From assembly GCA_002428935.1 (NCBI GenBank), contig DIYG01000069.1:1-5051 (forward strand): a stretch of DNA of 5,051 nucleotides. The letters run 5' to 3'. Positions 1 through 5,051 of this stretch are shown here, in pieces. Both the position numbers and the translations under genes were made by a program. Below the pieces are notes generated by a model, which searched no databases, was not told the origin of the DNA, and saw nothing but the letters and a program-made list of their open reading frames with translations. The number at the start of each line of letters is the position of its first letter. Position 1 is the first letter of the stretch. The stretch is from Halieaceae bacterium UBA6060. GTDB taxonomy: Bacteria; Pseudomonadota; Gammaproteobacteria; Pseudomonadales; Halieaceae.

Positions 1-2296
1 ATTCTTCACCCACCGCGCGAACCGTGTCGTAGAGCGCTGCGCCCTGCCCCGCTTCGTTGGCGGCGGCCATCCAGTTGGCGGATAGACGAATATCACTAAT
101 GGACCGCAGAGGTGCCGCGCAAAGATTGGTGATGGCTTCGGCGACCGCCATCCGCCCCGAGGCGGGGCCATCGAGCAGCGCCACGGGCGTGCGCTCACCC
201 ATGGCCATGGCCTCACCCAGCACAGAGTCATAGCTGACCAGGGTCACGGCACAATCGGCCACCGGTACCTGCCAGGGGCCTACGAGTTGATCGCGCGCCA
301 CCAACCCCGTCACCGTGCGGTCGCCAATGGTAATGAGGAACTTCTTACTGGCCACGGTGGGTAAGGACAGTACGCGAGCCAGGGCATCCTCCAACCGGGG
401 CTCCGCAGCAAACGGTTTGCCTCGCGATGGAGTCCGCTTGTCGACGCGGTGCATCTTGGGCGGTTTGCCAAAGAGCACACTCATGGGCATGGCCACAGGC
501 TCATCGCCAAAGTGTTCGTCCTTAACCCGCAACTCTTTGCTCTCCGTAGCTTCTCCCACCACCGCCACGGGGCAGCGTTCTCGCTCGCAGATATTCAGAA
601 ACGCCTCGAGCTTGTCCTGAGTTACGGCGAGCACGTAGCGCTCCTGACTTTCGTTGCACCAGAGTTCCAAAGGCGACATACCCGGGTCATCGCTGGGGAT
701 GGCGCGCAGCGAGAATACGCCGCCGCAGCCACCGTCCTTGACCAGTTCCGGCAGTGCGTTGGACAGACCACCGGCACCCACGTCGTGGATAAAGGCAATG
801 GGATTGTCTTCACCGAGCTGCCAGCATCGGTCAATGACCTCCTGACAGCGGCGCTCCATCTCCGGGTTCTGACGCTGCACGGAGGCAAAATCGAGACTTT
901 CCTGGCCATCGGCACTTGCCATACTCGATGCCGCGCCTCCACCCAGGCCGATAAGCATGGCTGGCCCGCCGAGGACCAGAAGCGCGGCCCCCGGAGCAAA
1001 GCTGGGCTTGTCCACATGTTCCGCTGCGATATTGCCAAAGCCCCCAGCGATCATGATGGGTTTGTGATACCCGTGAAGGGTCTCACCGCCCTGGGGGTCG
1101 CCCAGGTGCTGTTCATAGCTGCGGAAATACCCGCACAGATTGGGTCGGCCAAACTCGTTGTTGAAGGCCGCACCACCTATGGGCCCCTCGATCATGATGT
1201 CCAGGGCCGAGGCGATACGTTCGGGTTTGCCGTGCTCTAGCTCCCAGGGCTGGGTGGCTCCGGGAATACGCAGGTTTGATACGCTGAACCCCGTTAAACC
1301 CGCCTTGGGTTTGCTGCCTCGACCAACAGCCCCCTCATCGCGAATCTCGCCCCCAACACCCGTGCCCGCTCCAGGAAAAGGTGCGATAGCCGTTGGATGA
1401 TTATGGGTTTCCACCTTCATGAGCAGGTGAACGTCCTGGGCCCGGGGTTCATAGGTGCCCGCGCTTCCATACGGCGCAAAGCGACTCGCTGCTTGCCCCT
1501 CCACCACCGCCGCGTTGTCGGCGTAGGCGGACAACACACCTTCCGGCGCGGCGCGGTAGGTATTGCGAATCATGTCAAAGAGGCTGTGAGCCTGGACCTC
1601 ATTGTCGATGGTCCACTGAGCGTTAAAAATCTTGTGCCGACAATGCTCGGAGTTTGCCTGGGCGAACATCATCAACTCCACGTCCCGCGGATTGCGACCC
1701 AACTCGGCGAAGCTTTCGCAAAGATAGTCGATTTCATCATCGGCGAGGGCCAGACCCAGTCTTTCGTTAGCCTGCTCAAGGGCTGCCCGCCCCTGGTCAA
1801 GTAGCTCAACGCTCTCACTCGCCACCGGGGAAGCCTGCTCAAATAGGTAGTGCAGATCCTCCAGCTCGAAGCTTACGGCCTCCACCATGCGGTCATGGAG
1901 AAACCTAAGCACCGCAGCGCGATCAGCATCGCTCTCGGGGAGACCGGCCAGCTCATAAGCGAAAGCTCGCTCCACCCGTTCCACAGCGCTGATCCCACAG
2001 CGCCGAACAATATCCGTCGCCTTACTCGACCAAGGTGAGATCGTCCCGGCTCGTGGATGGACATACAACCAAGAACCTTCGCGCAGATCATCAAGGGAAG
2101 CAAAACGCGACTGAGAAGCTTGGTGGAGTAGAGCTTCAAGCCGCGCCGATGTGTCCTCTGACAGGGCCTCGGTCTGCACCAGGGATAGATAGCCCGTGCG
2201 CAAGAGGCGCAGGGAAGGTGCAATGGCCTGAAGCTGTCGCTCCAGGGCGTCGTGACGAAAGGGAGACAAGGCGGTCGCGCCGGGAAACACAAGCAT
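1..2296 (-). CDS. purL: Phosphoribosylformylglycinamidine synthase, PurL large single-chain type (N-terminal part, cut by left edge)
   Basis: PurL makes FGAM from FGAR, ATP and glutamine, the fourth step of de novo purine synthesis, in the cytoplasm. Translating the minus strand from the ATG at 2296 gives 765 open codons up to the edge; the E. coli enzyme has about 1,295 residues, so roughly 60% is present and the C-terminal glutaminase domain is missing. The N-terminal domain carries PGTISPWSSKATDI. The linker has RLGLALADDEIDYL, then NSEHCRHK at residues 215-222. The first synthetase half has the ETHNHPTA motif (296-303), GGEIRDEG, and the glycine-rich GLGGGAASSM (from residue 450). IHDVGAGGLSNA starts at 503, WCNESQERYVLAV at 546 and GPWQVPVADCAVT at about 673. 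D681, E720 and N724 match the Mg-binding Asp679, Glu718 and Asn722 of the Salmonella enzyme (recalled numbering). Motifs spread over the whole stretch stay in one frame, so it looks intact. The ATG lacks a clear Shine-Dalgarno; TTG at 2302 is a less likely start. Confidence 0.97.
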   Translation of the reverse strand, partial: MLVFPGATALSPFRHDALERQLQAIAPSLRLLRTGYLSLVQTEALSEDTSARLEALLHQASQSRFASLDDLREGSWLYVHPRAGTISPWSSKATDIVRRCGISAVERVERAFAYELAGLPESDADRAAVLRFLHDRMVEAVSFELEDLHYLFEQASPVASESVELLDQGRAALEQANERLGLALADDEIDYLCESFAELGRNPRDVELMMFAQANSEHCRHKIFNAQWTIDNEVQAHSLFDMIRNTYRAAPEGVLSAYADNAAVVEGQAASRFAPYGSAGTYEPRAQDVHLLMKVETHNHPTAIAPFPGAGTGVGGEIRDEGAVGRGSKPKAGLTGFSVSNLRIPGATQPWELEHGKPERIASALDIMIEGPIGGAAFNNEFGRPNLCGYFRSYEQHLGDPQGGETLHGYHKPIMIAGGFGNIAAEHVDKPSFAPGAALLVLGGPAMLIGLGGGAASSMASADGQESLDFASVQRQNPEMERRCQEVIDRCWQLGEDNPIAFIHDVGAGGLSNALPELVKDGGCGGVFSLRAIPSDDPGMSPLELWCNESQERYVLAVTQDKLEAFLNICERERCPVAVVGEATESKELRVKDEHFGDEPVAMPMSVLFGKPPKMHRVDKRTPSRGKPFAAEPRLEDALARVLSLPTVASKKFLITIGDRTVTGLVARDQLVGPWQVPVADCAVTLVSYDSVLGEAMAMGERTPVALLDGPASGRMAVAEAITNLCAAPLRSISDIRLSANWMAAANEAGQGAALYDTVRAVGEE

Positions 2297-2327
2297 GGGC
2301 AAAGGTCGCCGGGGAAGAAAGGCGCGG

Positions 2328-2356
2328 ATTGTACTCCTCCCCCTGCTCCTCGTTAA
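2328..2356 (-). promoter_or_regulatory. Candidate sigma70 promoter for purL
   Basis: Read on the minus strand, TTAACG (2356-2351) is followed after exactly 17 bases by TACAAT (2333-2328). These match the TTGACA and TATAAT consensus at 4 of 6 and 5 of 6 positions. Transcription would begin near 2321, giving a leader of about 24 bases before the purL ATG at 2296. The placement, just upstream of purL inside the only non-coding stretch between the divergent genes, supports it. No PurR-type operator (two-fold GCAAACGTTTGC) is visible in this gap, so purine repression of the E. coli kind is not evident here. Prediction only. Confidence 0.5.
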
Positions 2357-2370
2357 GGGAAGCAGAACGC

Positions 2371-2399
2371 CTGCTTCAAAGACGAGAGGTCGGTACAAT
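2371..2399 (+). promoter_or_regulatory. Weak candidate promoter for mltF
   Basis: TACAAT at 2394-2399 is a good -10 box (5 of 6). With a 17-base spacer the -35 position is CTGCTT (2371-2376), which matches only 2 of 6. The -10 box ends seven bases before the mltF ATG at 2407, so a start site at the normal distance would fall on or next to the start codon and give a nearly leaderless message. Either that is real, or the box is chance and the true promoter lies further upstream. Confidence 0.25.
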
Positions 2400-2406
2400 C
2401 CCCGCA

Positions 2407-3840
2407 ATGGCCTTTCTCCGAAACATCTCCGCCCTGCTTCTGGCCATGAGCTTTCTCACCGCCTGCGATGTCGCCCGCGATCCCCTGCGAGCGATCCAGG
2501 ATCGCGGCGAACTACGCTTTATTACCCGCAATGGACCCACCACGTACTACCTGGGTCGAGATGGCGAACAGGGCTATGAGTACGACATGGCTAAGGCCCT
2601 CGCCAAAGAGCTCGATGTGCGTCTGGTGGTAGAGCAGGCATTTACGCTGGACGCATTGTTTAGTGCTCTGGATCGTGGCGAGGCGGATATCGCCGGCGCC
2701 GGCCTCACCCTTACGGAAGATCGTGCCACCCACTATCCCGCCACGAATCCCTATGCCCATCAACGCCCCCAGGTCATCTACAAGGTGGGCGAGAGAAAGC
2801 CGCGAAACCTGGCGGATCTTCGTGGATTGAGCATCGCGGTGATGAGCGGTAGCAGCCATGAGGACTTGCTCCGCGATTTGGCAGAGAAGGACGAGGCGGA
2901 CTTCCGTTGGGTGAGTGTCCCCACCAGCGACCCGCTGGAGCTGATGTTCCAGGTCAATACGGACAAAGCGGATCTGGCGATTGTCGACTCCCGAGACTTC
3001 GCTATTCAGCAAAACCTCGTACCGCGACTCGAGCGAGCCTTTGACCTCTCCGACGAGCGAGACATCGTCTGGTATCTACCCGCCCAGGCAGCGGAATCCG
3101 AACTTCTCTCTCGGATTAACAGCTTTCTGGAGGAGCGCGGCGAAAACGGATTCTTTGCAAGTCTCGAAGCCCGCTATTTTGCTCAGGACGCAAATATTTC
3201 GCGAGTAGACTCGCAGACCTTCGTGAATCGCGTACGCCGGGATTTACGGGATTATCAGCAGTTGATTGAAATCGTCGCCCGGGAGCAAGACCTGCCCTGG
3301 GAATTACTTGCTGCCATCAGCTATCAGGAGTCCCATTGGGATCCCGAGGCGACCTCTCGCACGGGGGTGCGAGGCATGATGATGCTGACCCGAGCCACAG
3401 CCAAAGATCTTGGCGTGACCAATCGCACGGACCCCGCACAAAGTCTCCGCGGCGGGGCACGTTACTTTCAGGACCTTCGCCGCCGCTTACCCGATGATAT
3501 CTACGAACCCGACCGTAGCTGGCTAGCCCTGGCGGCGTACAACATCGGCCGCGCCCACCTGGAAGATGCGCGAATACTTACGGAGCGCCAGGGCGGTGAT
3601 CCTCATATTTGGGCCGACGTCATGGACGCCCTCCCCCTACTGGAAGATCCCGCCCATTACAGCAACCTTCGCTACGGCTACGCCCGGGGATTGGAGGCAG
3701 TTCGCTATGTGCAGAACATTCGCCACTACTACAATATCCTCCGCTGGCAGAGCGCAAGAGACAAGGCCCCTCAACCACCGGTGGACGTCAGCGAATTGAT
3801 CCCCGAGGCATTGCGCGACCTGCAGCTGCGAGCACTGTAG
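2407..3840 (+). CDS. mltF: Membrane-bound lytic murein transglycosylase F (lipoprotein form)
   Basis: MltF cleaves the MurNAc-GlcNAc bond of peptidoglycan with formation of 1,6-anhydromuropeptides and acts in the periplasm on a membrane. The product has 477 residues (E. coli about 518). Residues 1-20 are a lipoprotein signal: a short basic start, a hydrophobic stretch, and lipobox LTAC with C20 as the lipidated cysteine. Residues about 28-260 form a family 3 solute-binding domain, beginning AIQDRGELRFITR and containing GYEYDMAKALAKEL and DRGEADIAGAGL. Residues about 280-447 form the SLT catalytic domain: YQESHWD with catalytic Glu308, GVRGMMMLT, LALAAYNIGRAH and YGYARGLEA. The frame is open upstream to 2035, but that extension lies antisense to purL, and the ATG at 2407 gives an exact signal peptide, so it is the chosen start. 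No Shine-Dalgarno sits at the usual distance; GAGAGGT ends 16 bases upstream. It diverges from purL and converges on tadA. Confidence 0.95.
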   Translation: MAFLRNISALLLAMSFLTACDVARDPLRAIQDRGELRFITRNGPTTYYLGRDGEQGYEYDMAKALAKELDVRLVVEQAFTLDALFSALDRGEADIAGAGLTLTEDRATHYPATNPYAHQRPQVIYKVGERKPRNLADLRGLSIAVMSGSSHEDLLRDLAEKDEADFRWVSVPTSDPLELMFQVNTDKADLAIVDSRDFAIQQNLVPRLERAFDLSDERDIVWYLPAQAAESELLSRINSFLEERGENGFFASLEARYFAQDANISRVDSQTFVNRVRRDLRDYQQLIEIVAREQDLPWELLAAISYQESHWDPEATSRTGVRGMMMLTRATAKDLGVTNRTDPAQSLRGGARYFQDLRRRLPDDIYEPDRSWLALAAYNIGRAHLEDARILTERQGGDPHIWADVMDALPLLEDPAHYSNLRYGYARGLEAVRYVQNIRHYYNILRWQSARDKAPQPPVDVSELIPEALRDLQLRAL

Positions 3841-3856
3841 ACACTTCCGAAAATCC
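3841..3856. other. Convergent gap between mltF and tadA
   Basis: Only 16 bases separate the mltF stop (TAG, 3838-3840) from the tadA stop (TAA on the minus strand, 3859-3857). No stem followed by a T run is seen for either direction. A GC-rich inverted stretch at about 3861-3871, next to an A run on the plus strand, has the wrong order for a terminator on either strand. Termination must be factor dependent, or the two transcripts overlap. Confidence 0.6.
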
Positions 3857-4324
3857 TTAGCGCCGGGCGCGAAAAAAAGCTTTCAGCAGTTCCGCGCTGG
3901 CGTCAGCGAATTCCTCGTCCTGGCTCCACTGCACTCGATGATTAAAGGCCGCATCATCAAGGAGGTTCCGTGTGCTAACCACCGCCCCAGCACGAGGTTC
4001 GATGGCGGCGAATACCACCTTGGCGACCCGAGCGTGAACCAGCGCCCCACAGCACATGGCACAGGGTTCCAAGGTTACGTACAAGGTGCTGCCGGGCAGC
4101 CGGTAGTTCTGCTCTGCGGCCGCCGCCGCGCGAAGAGCAATGATTTCCGCATGGGCCGTCGGGTCGGATGCACCGATAGGGGCATTGCTGCCCTCGCCAA
4201 GAATCTCATCGCCGCGCACCAGGACAGCCCCCACGGGGACCTCGCCCGCGGCACCGGCGCTGCGAGCCAGCTCCAGAGCGCGCTGCATGTAGCGATTATT
4301 CATGACCCTCGAATTCCAATCCAT
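3857..4324 (-). CDS. tadA: tRNA-specific adenosine deaminase TadA
   Basis: TadA deaminates adenosine 34 to inosine in the anticodon of tRNA-Arg(ACG), and of some mRNAs, allowing CGN decoding; it acts as a cytoplasmic zinc homodimer. From the ATG at 4324 the protein has 155 residues (E. coli 167). The deaminase motifs are complete: PTAHAEI with His58 as zinc ligand and Glu60 as proton shuttle, and LEPCAMCCGAL with zinc ligands Cys88 and Cys91. E. coli has H57, E59, C87 and C90, so this start gives almost identical spacing. GEVPVGAVLV, the NYRLPGSTLYVTLEP strand and NHRV near the C-terminus are also family features. The ATG at 4303 is an alternative start, with GAGGG only two bases upstream. 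The frame stays open to an ATG at 4429, but that extension would enter the divergent gene and is not family-like. Glu replaces the Asp at the position of E. coli Asp108. Confidence 0.95.
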   Translation of the reverse strand: MDWNSRVMNNRYMQRALELARSAGAAGEVPVGAVLVRGDEILGEGSNAPIGASDPTAHAEIIALRAAAAAEQNYRLPGSTLYVTLEPCAMCCGALVHARVAKVVFAAIEPRAGAVVSTRNLLDDAAFNHRVQWSQDEEFADASAELLKAFFRARR

Positions 4325-4416
4325 CACTGCTGGCGAACCGGTGTATGCTAGCGGAGTGTCTGCGGCGCGCCTAATGGCCTCACTGCCTGCGCTGCTAAAA
4401 AAACAAAGGATAAAAA
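4325..4416. other. Divergent intergenic region between tadA and the secreted-protein gene
   Basis: These 92 bases separate two divergent starts and should hold promoters for both. On the plus strand TATGCT (4344-4349) is a 4-of-6 match to a -10 box, directly preceded by TG, but no partner -35 is seen. On the minus strand TAGCAT (4350-4345) overlaps it and is equally weak. I cannot assign a promoter with confidence. The right-hand end is A-rich (from about 4397) and leads into the ribosome binding site of the next gene. Confidence 0.5.
4405..4410 (+). promoter_or_regulatory. Ribosome binding site of the DUF7282-like gene
   Basis: AAAGGA lies six bases before the ATG at 4417 and is flanked by A-rich sequence on both sides, a context that favours initiation. 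It fixes the start codon of the downstream gene. Confidence 0.7.
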
Positions 4417-4863
4417 ATGAAACACTCACTCTTAGCTCTGACGGTGGTCATCTTTGGCGCCACCCTTGCTCAGACTCAGGCTCAAGAATCACAGATCACC
4501 ATGGGCAACGGTGCGGAAAACGCCATCACCACCGATGGCGCCACACGCTCTGGGGACACATTCAGTTTTCCCCAGGTCACCATCGCCGGCGACGGCTGGC
4601 TCGTGATGCACCCCTTTAAGGACGGCCGTCCCGATGGCACCGTCGTCGCCGGTTACACATCCATTCCCTCGGGTACCTCGGAAAACGTATCGCTGACCGT
4701 AGATTCCGAACCCACGGCGGGTGATCGCTATATCGTCATGCTCCACAGCGACGCAAACGCCAATGGGGAGTTTGACTTCGTCTTTATCAACGAGCGCGAA
4801 GTCGTCGACAAAGCGGTGTTTGAAGGTACAACCATGATTGGACACGTTTTCGTCGCCCCCTAA
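4417..4863 (+). CDS. Secreted DUF7282-like protein of unknown function
   Basis: The product has 148 residues. Residues 1-22 are a Sec signal peptide: MKH, a hydrophobic core, then TQA before a likely cleavage at A22/Q23, so the mature protein is periplasmic or extracellular. The rest reads as one beta-rich domain. It has the order I associate with DUF7282: a strand with GWLVMHPFKDGRPDGTVVAGY (58-78 then on), the turn SGTSENVSLTVD (85-96), GDRYIVMLHSDANANGEFDF (102-121), and a final strand ending the protein. The family name is recalled from pattern, not searched. Residues 112-120 (D-A-N-A-N-G-E-F-D) resemble an acidic calcium-loop pattern. No cysteine, lipobox, membrane anchor or catalytic motif is seen. 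It has a good ribosome binding site and is followed after 70 bases by another gene for an exported protein on the same strand. Function is unknown; a ligand- or metal-binding envelope protein is only an inference. Confidence 0.85.
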   Translation: MKHSLLALTVVIFGATLAQTQAQESQITMGNGAENAITTDGATRSGDTFSFPQVTIAGDGWLVMHPFKDGRPDGTVVAGYTSIPSGTSENVSLTVDSEPTAGDRYIVMLHSDANANGEFDFVFINEREVVDKAVFEGTTMIGHVFVAP

Positions 4864-4875
4864 ATCGACCTCGAT

Positions 4876-4894
4876 GGGGCCCTAACCGGGCTCT
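4876..4894 (+). terminator. Weak hairpin between the two exported-protein genes
   Basis: GGGGCCC (4876-4882) can pair with GGGCTCT (4888-4894) around the loop TAACC, giving seven pairs of which two are G-U. The tail TCAATT is only mildly T-rich. It could be a weak terminator, an attenuator or an mRNA-end stabiliser that lowers expression of the next gene relative to the first. Not a strong intrinsic terminator. Confidence 0.25.
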
Positions 4895-4923
4895 TCAATT
4901 CGACCAACATTCTCACTCACTGC

Positions 4924-4928
4924 AGGAG
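4924..4928 (+). promoter_or_regulatory. Ribosome binding site of the truncated last gene
   Basis: AGGAG lies five bases before the ATG at 4934, an ideal Shine-Dalgarno at ideal spacing. It is the main support for a gene starting there. Confidence 0.75.
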
Positions 4929-4933
4929 CTACC

Positions 4934-5051
4934 ATGCTGACCCGACTGCCGAGCTTGTTTGTTTTTGCGCTTGTCCTGCTGATCGCTGGGCTGAGCACCG
5001 CCACGAAGACGATCGCGGATATTGACCGCAACACCTTTCCCGCCGAGCTTC
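4934..5051 (+). CDS. N-terminus of an exported or membrane-anchored protein (cut by right edge)
   Basis: Thirty-nine codons are visible and the frame is open to the edge. The N-terminus has an arginine at position 4 followed by a hydrophobic run of about 14 residues (LFVFALVLLIAGLS) and STATKTIA, which fits a Sec signal peptide or a single N-terminal membrane anchor. The possible mature start reads DIDRNTFPAEL. No lipobox cysteine is present. I do not recognise the family from so little sequence. It follows the DUF7282-like gene by 70 bases on the same strand, so co-transcription is possible, with the weak hairpin at 4876-4894 between them. Confidence 0.7.
   Translation, partial: MLTRLPSLFVFALVLLIAGLSTATKTIADIDRNTFPAEL

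Noticed and set aside
449..1240. Long plus-strand open frame of 263 codons
   Set aside because: It lies entirely antisense to purL, whose conserved motifs are unbroken on the other strand. The translation shows no recognisable domain and the frame is explained by GC-rich codon bias.
1397..1804. Plus-strand open frame of 135 codons
   Set aside because: Antisense to the PurL segment holding the NSEHCRHK and ETHNHP motifs; no Shine-Dalgarno or family features.
1873..2292. Minus-strand open frame of 139 codons near the purL start
   Set aside because: It is in a different frame from purL over the same strand; the purL frame carries the conserved PGTISPWSSKATDI segment, this one carries no motif.
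2035..2406. Upstream extension of the mltF reading frame (124 extra codons)
   Set aside because: Most of it overlaps the purL N-terminus in antisense, it is rich in Arg with no export signal, and it would bury the lipoprotein signal peptide that starts at 2407.
2512..3012. Minus-strand open frame of 166 codons inside mltF
   Set aside because: Antisense to the solute-binding domain of MltF, which is clearly the coding strand; no supporting motif.
3861..3880. GC-rich inverted stretch next to an A run, as a terminator
   Set aside because: The run is A on the plus strand after the stem, and T before the stem on the minus strand, so the order is wrong for an intrinsic terminator in both directions. 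It encodes the Arg-rich C-terminus of TadA.
3938..4351. Plus-strand open frame of 137 codons
   Set aside because: Antisense to tadA, whose HAE and PCxxC motifs are intact; no ribosome binding site or recognisable product.
4325..4429. N-terminal extension of TadA by 35 residues containing a hydrophobic stretch
   Set aside because: It would run across the divergent promoter region and into the start of the next gene, and the family normally begins about where the ATG at 4324 places it.

Overview
The window looks like a chromosomal housekeeping segment of a gammaproteobacterium with fairly high GC. The PurL, MltF and TadA products all resemble their Escherichia coli counterparts motif by motif, and purL, mltF and tadA are also chromosomal neighbours in E. 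coli and relatives (established knowledge). The style of the proteins, and a secreted DUF7282-like protein next door, would suit a marine group such as Halieaceae/Cellvibrionales. That placement is a guess.

Layout, left to right. Positions 1-2296 (minus strand) hold the N-terminal 765 residues of purL, the large FGAM synthetase of purine biosynthesis; the gene runs off the left edge. A divergent gap of 110 bp (2297-2406) follows, with a good sigma70-like promoter facing purL and a weaker candidate facing mltF. Positions 2407-3840 (plus) encode MltF, a periplasmic solute-binding-domain/lytic-transglycosylase fusion that here carries a lipoprotein signal. A 16 bp convergent gap separates it from tadA (3857-4324, minus), the tRNA/mRNA adenosine deaminase. 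A second divergent gap (4325-4416) leads to two plus-strand genes for exported proteins: a 148-residue DUF7282-like secreted protein (4417-4863), and the first 39 codons of another protein with a signal-peptide-like N-terminus (4934 to the right edge).

The genes are not one pathway. purL (purines), mltF (cell wall) and tadA (decoding) are conserved neighbours with separate jobs. The last two genes may form a small envelope-associated unit and are the least characterised part. I found no RNA genes, mobile elements, CRISPR arrays or obvious novel defence or biosynthetic system. Long plus-strand open frames across 315-2038 and 3938-4351 are antisense shadows of purL and tadA. The points most worth following up are the lipobox with Asp at +2 in MltF, the apparent lack of Shine-Dalgarno sequences for purL and mltF, and the DUF7282-like protein with its acidic Asx-rich loop.
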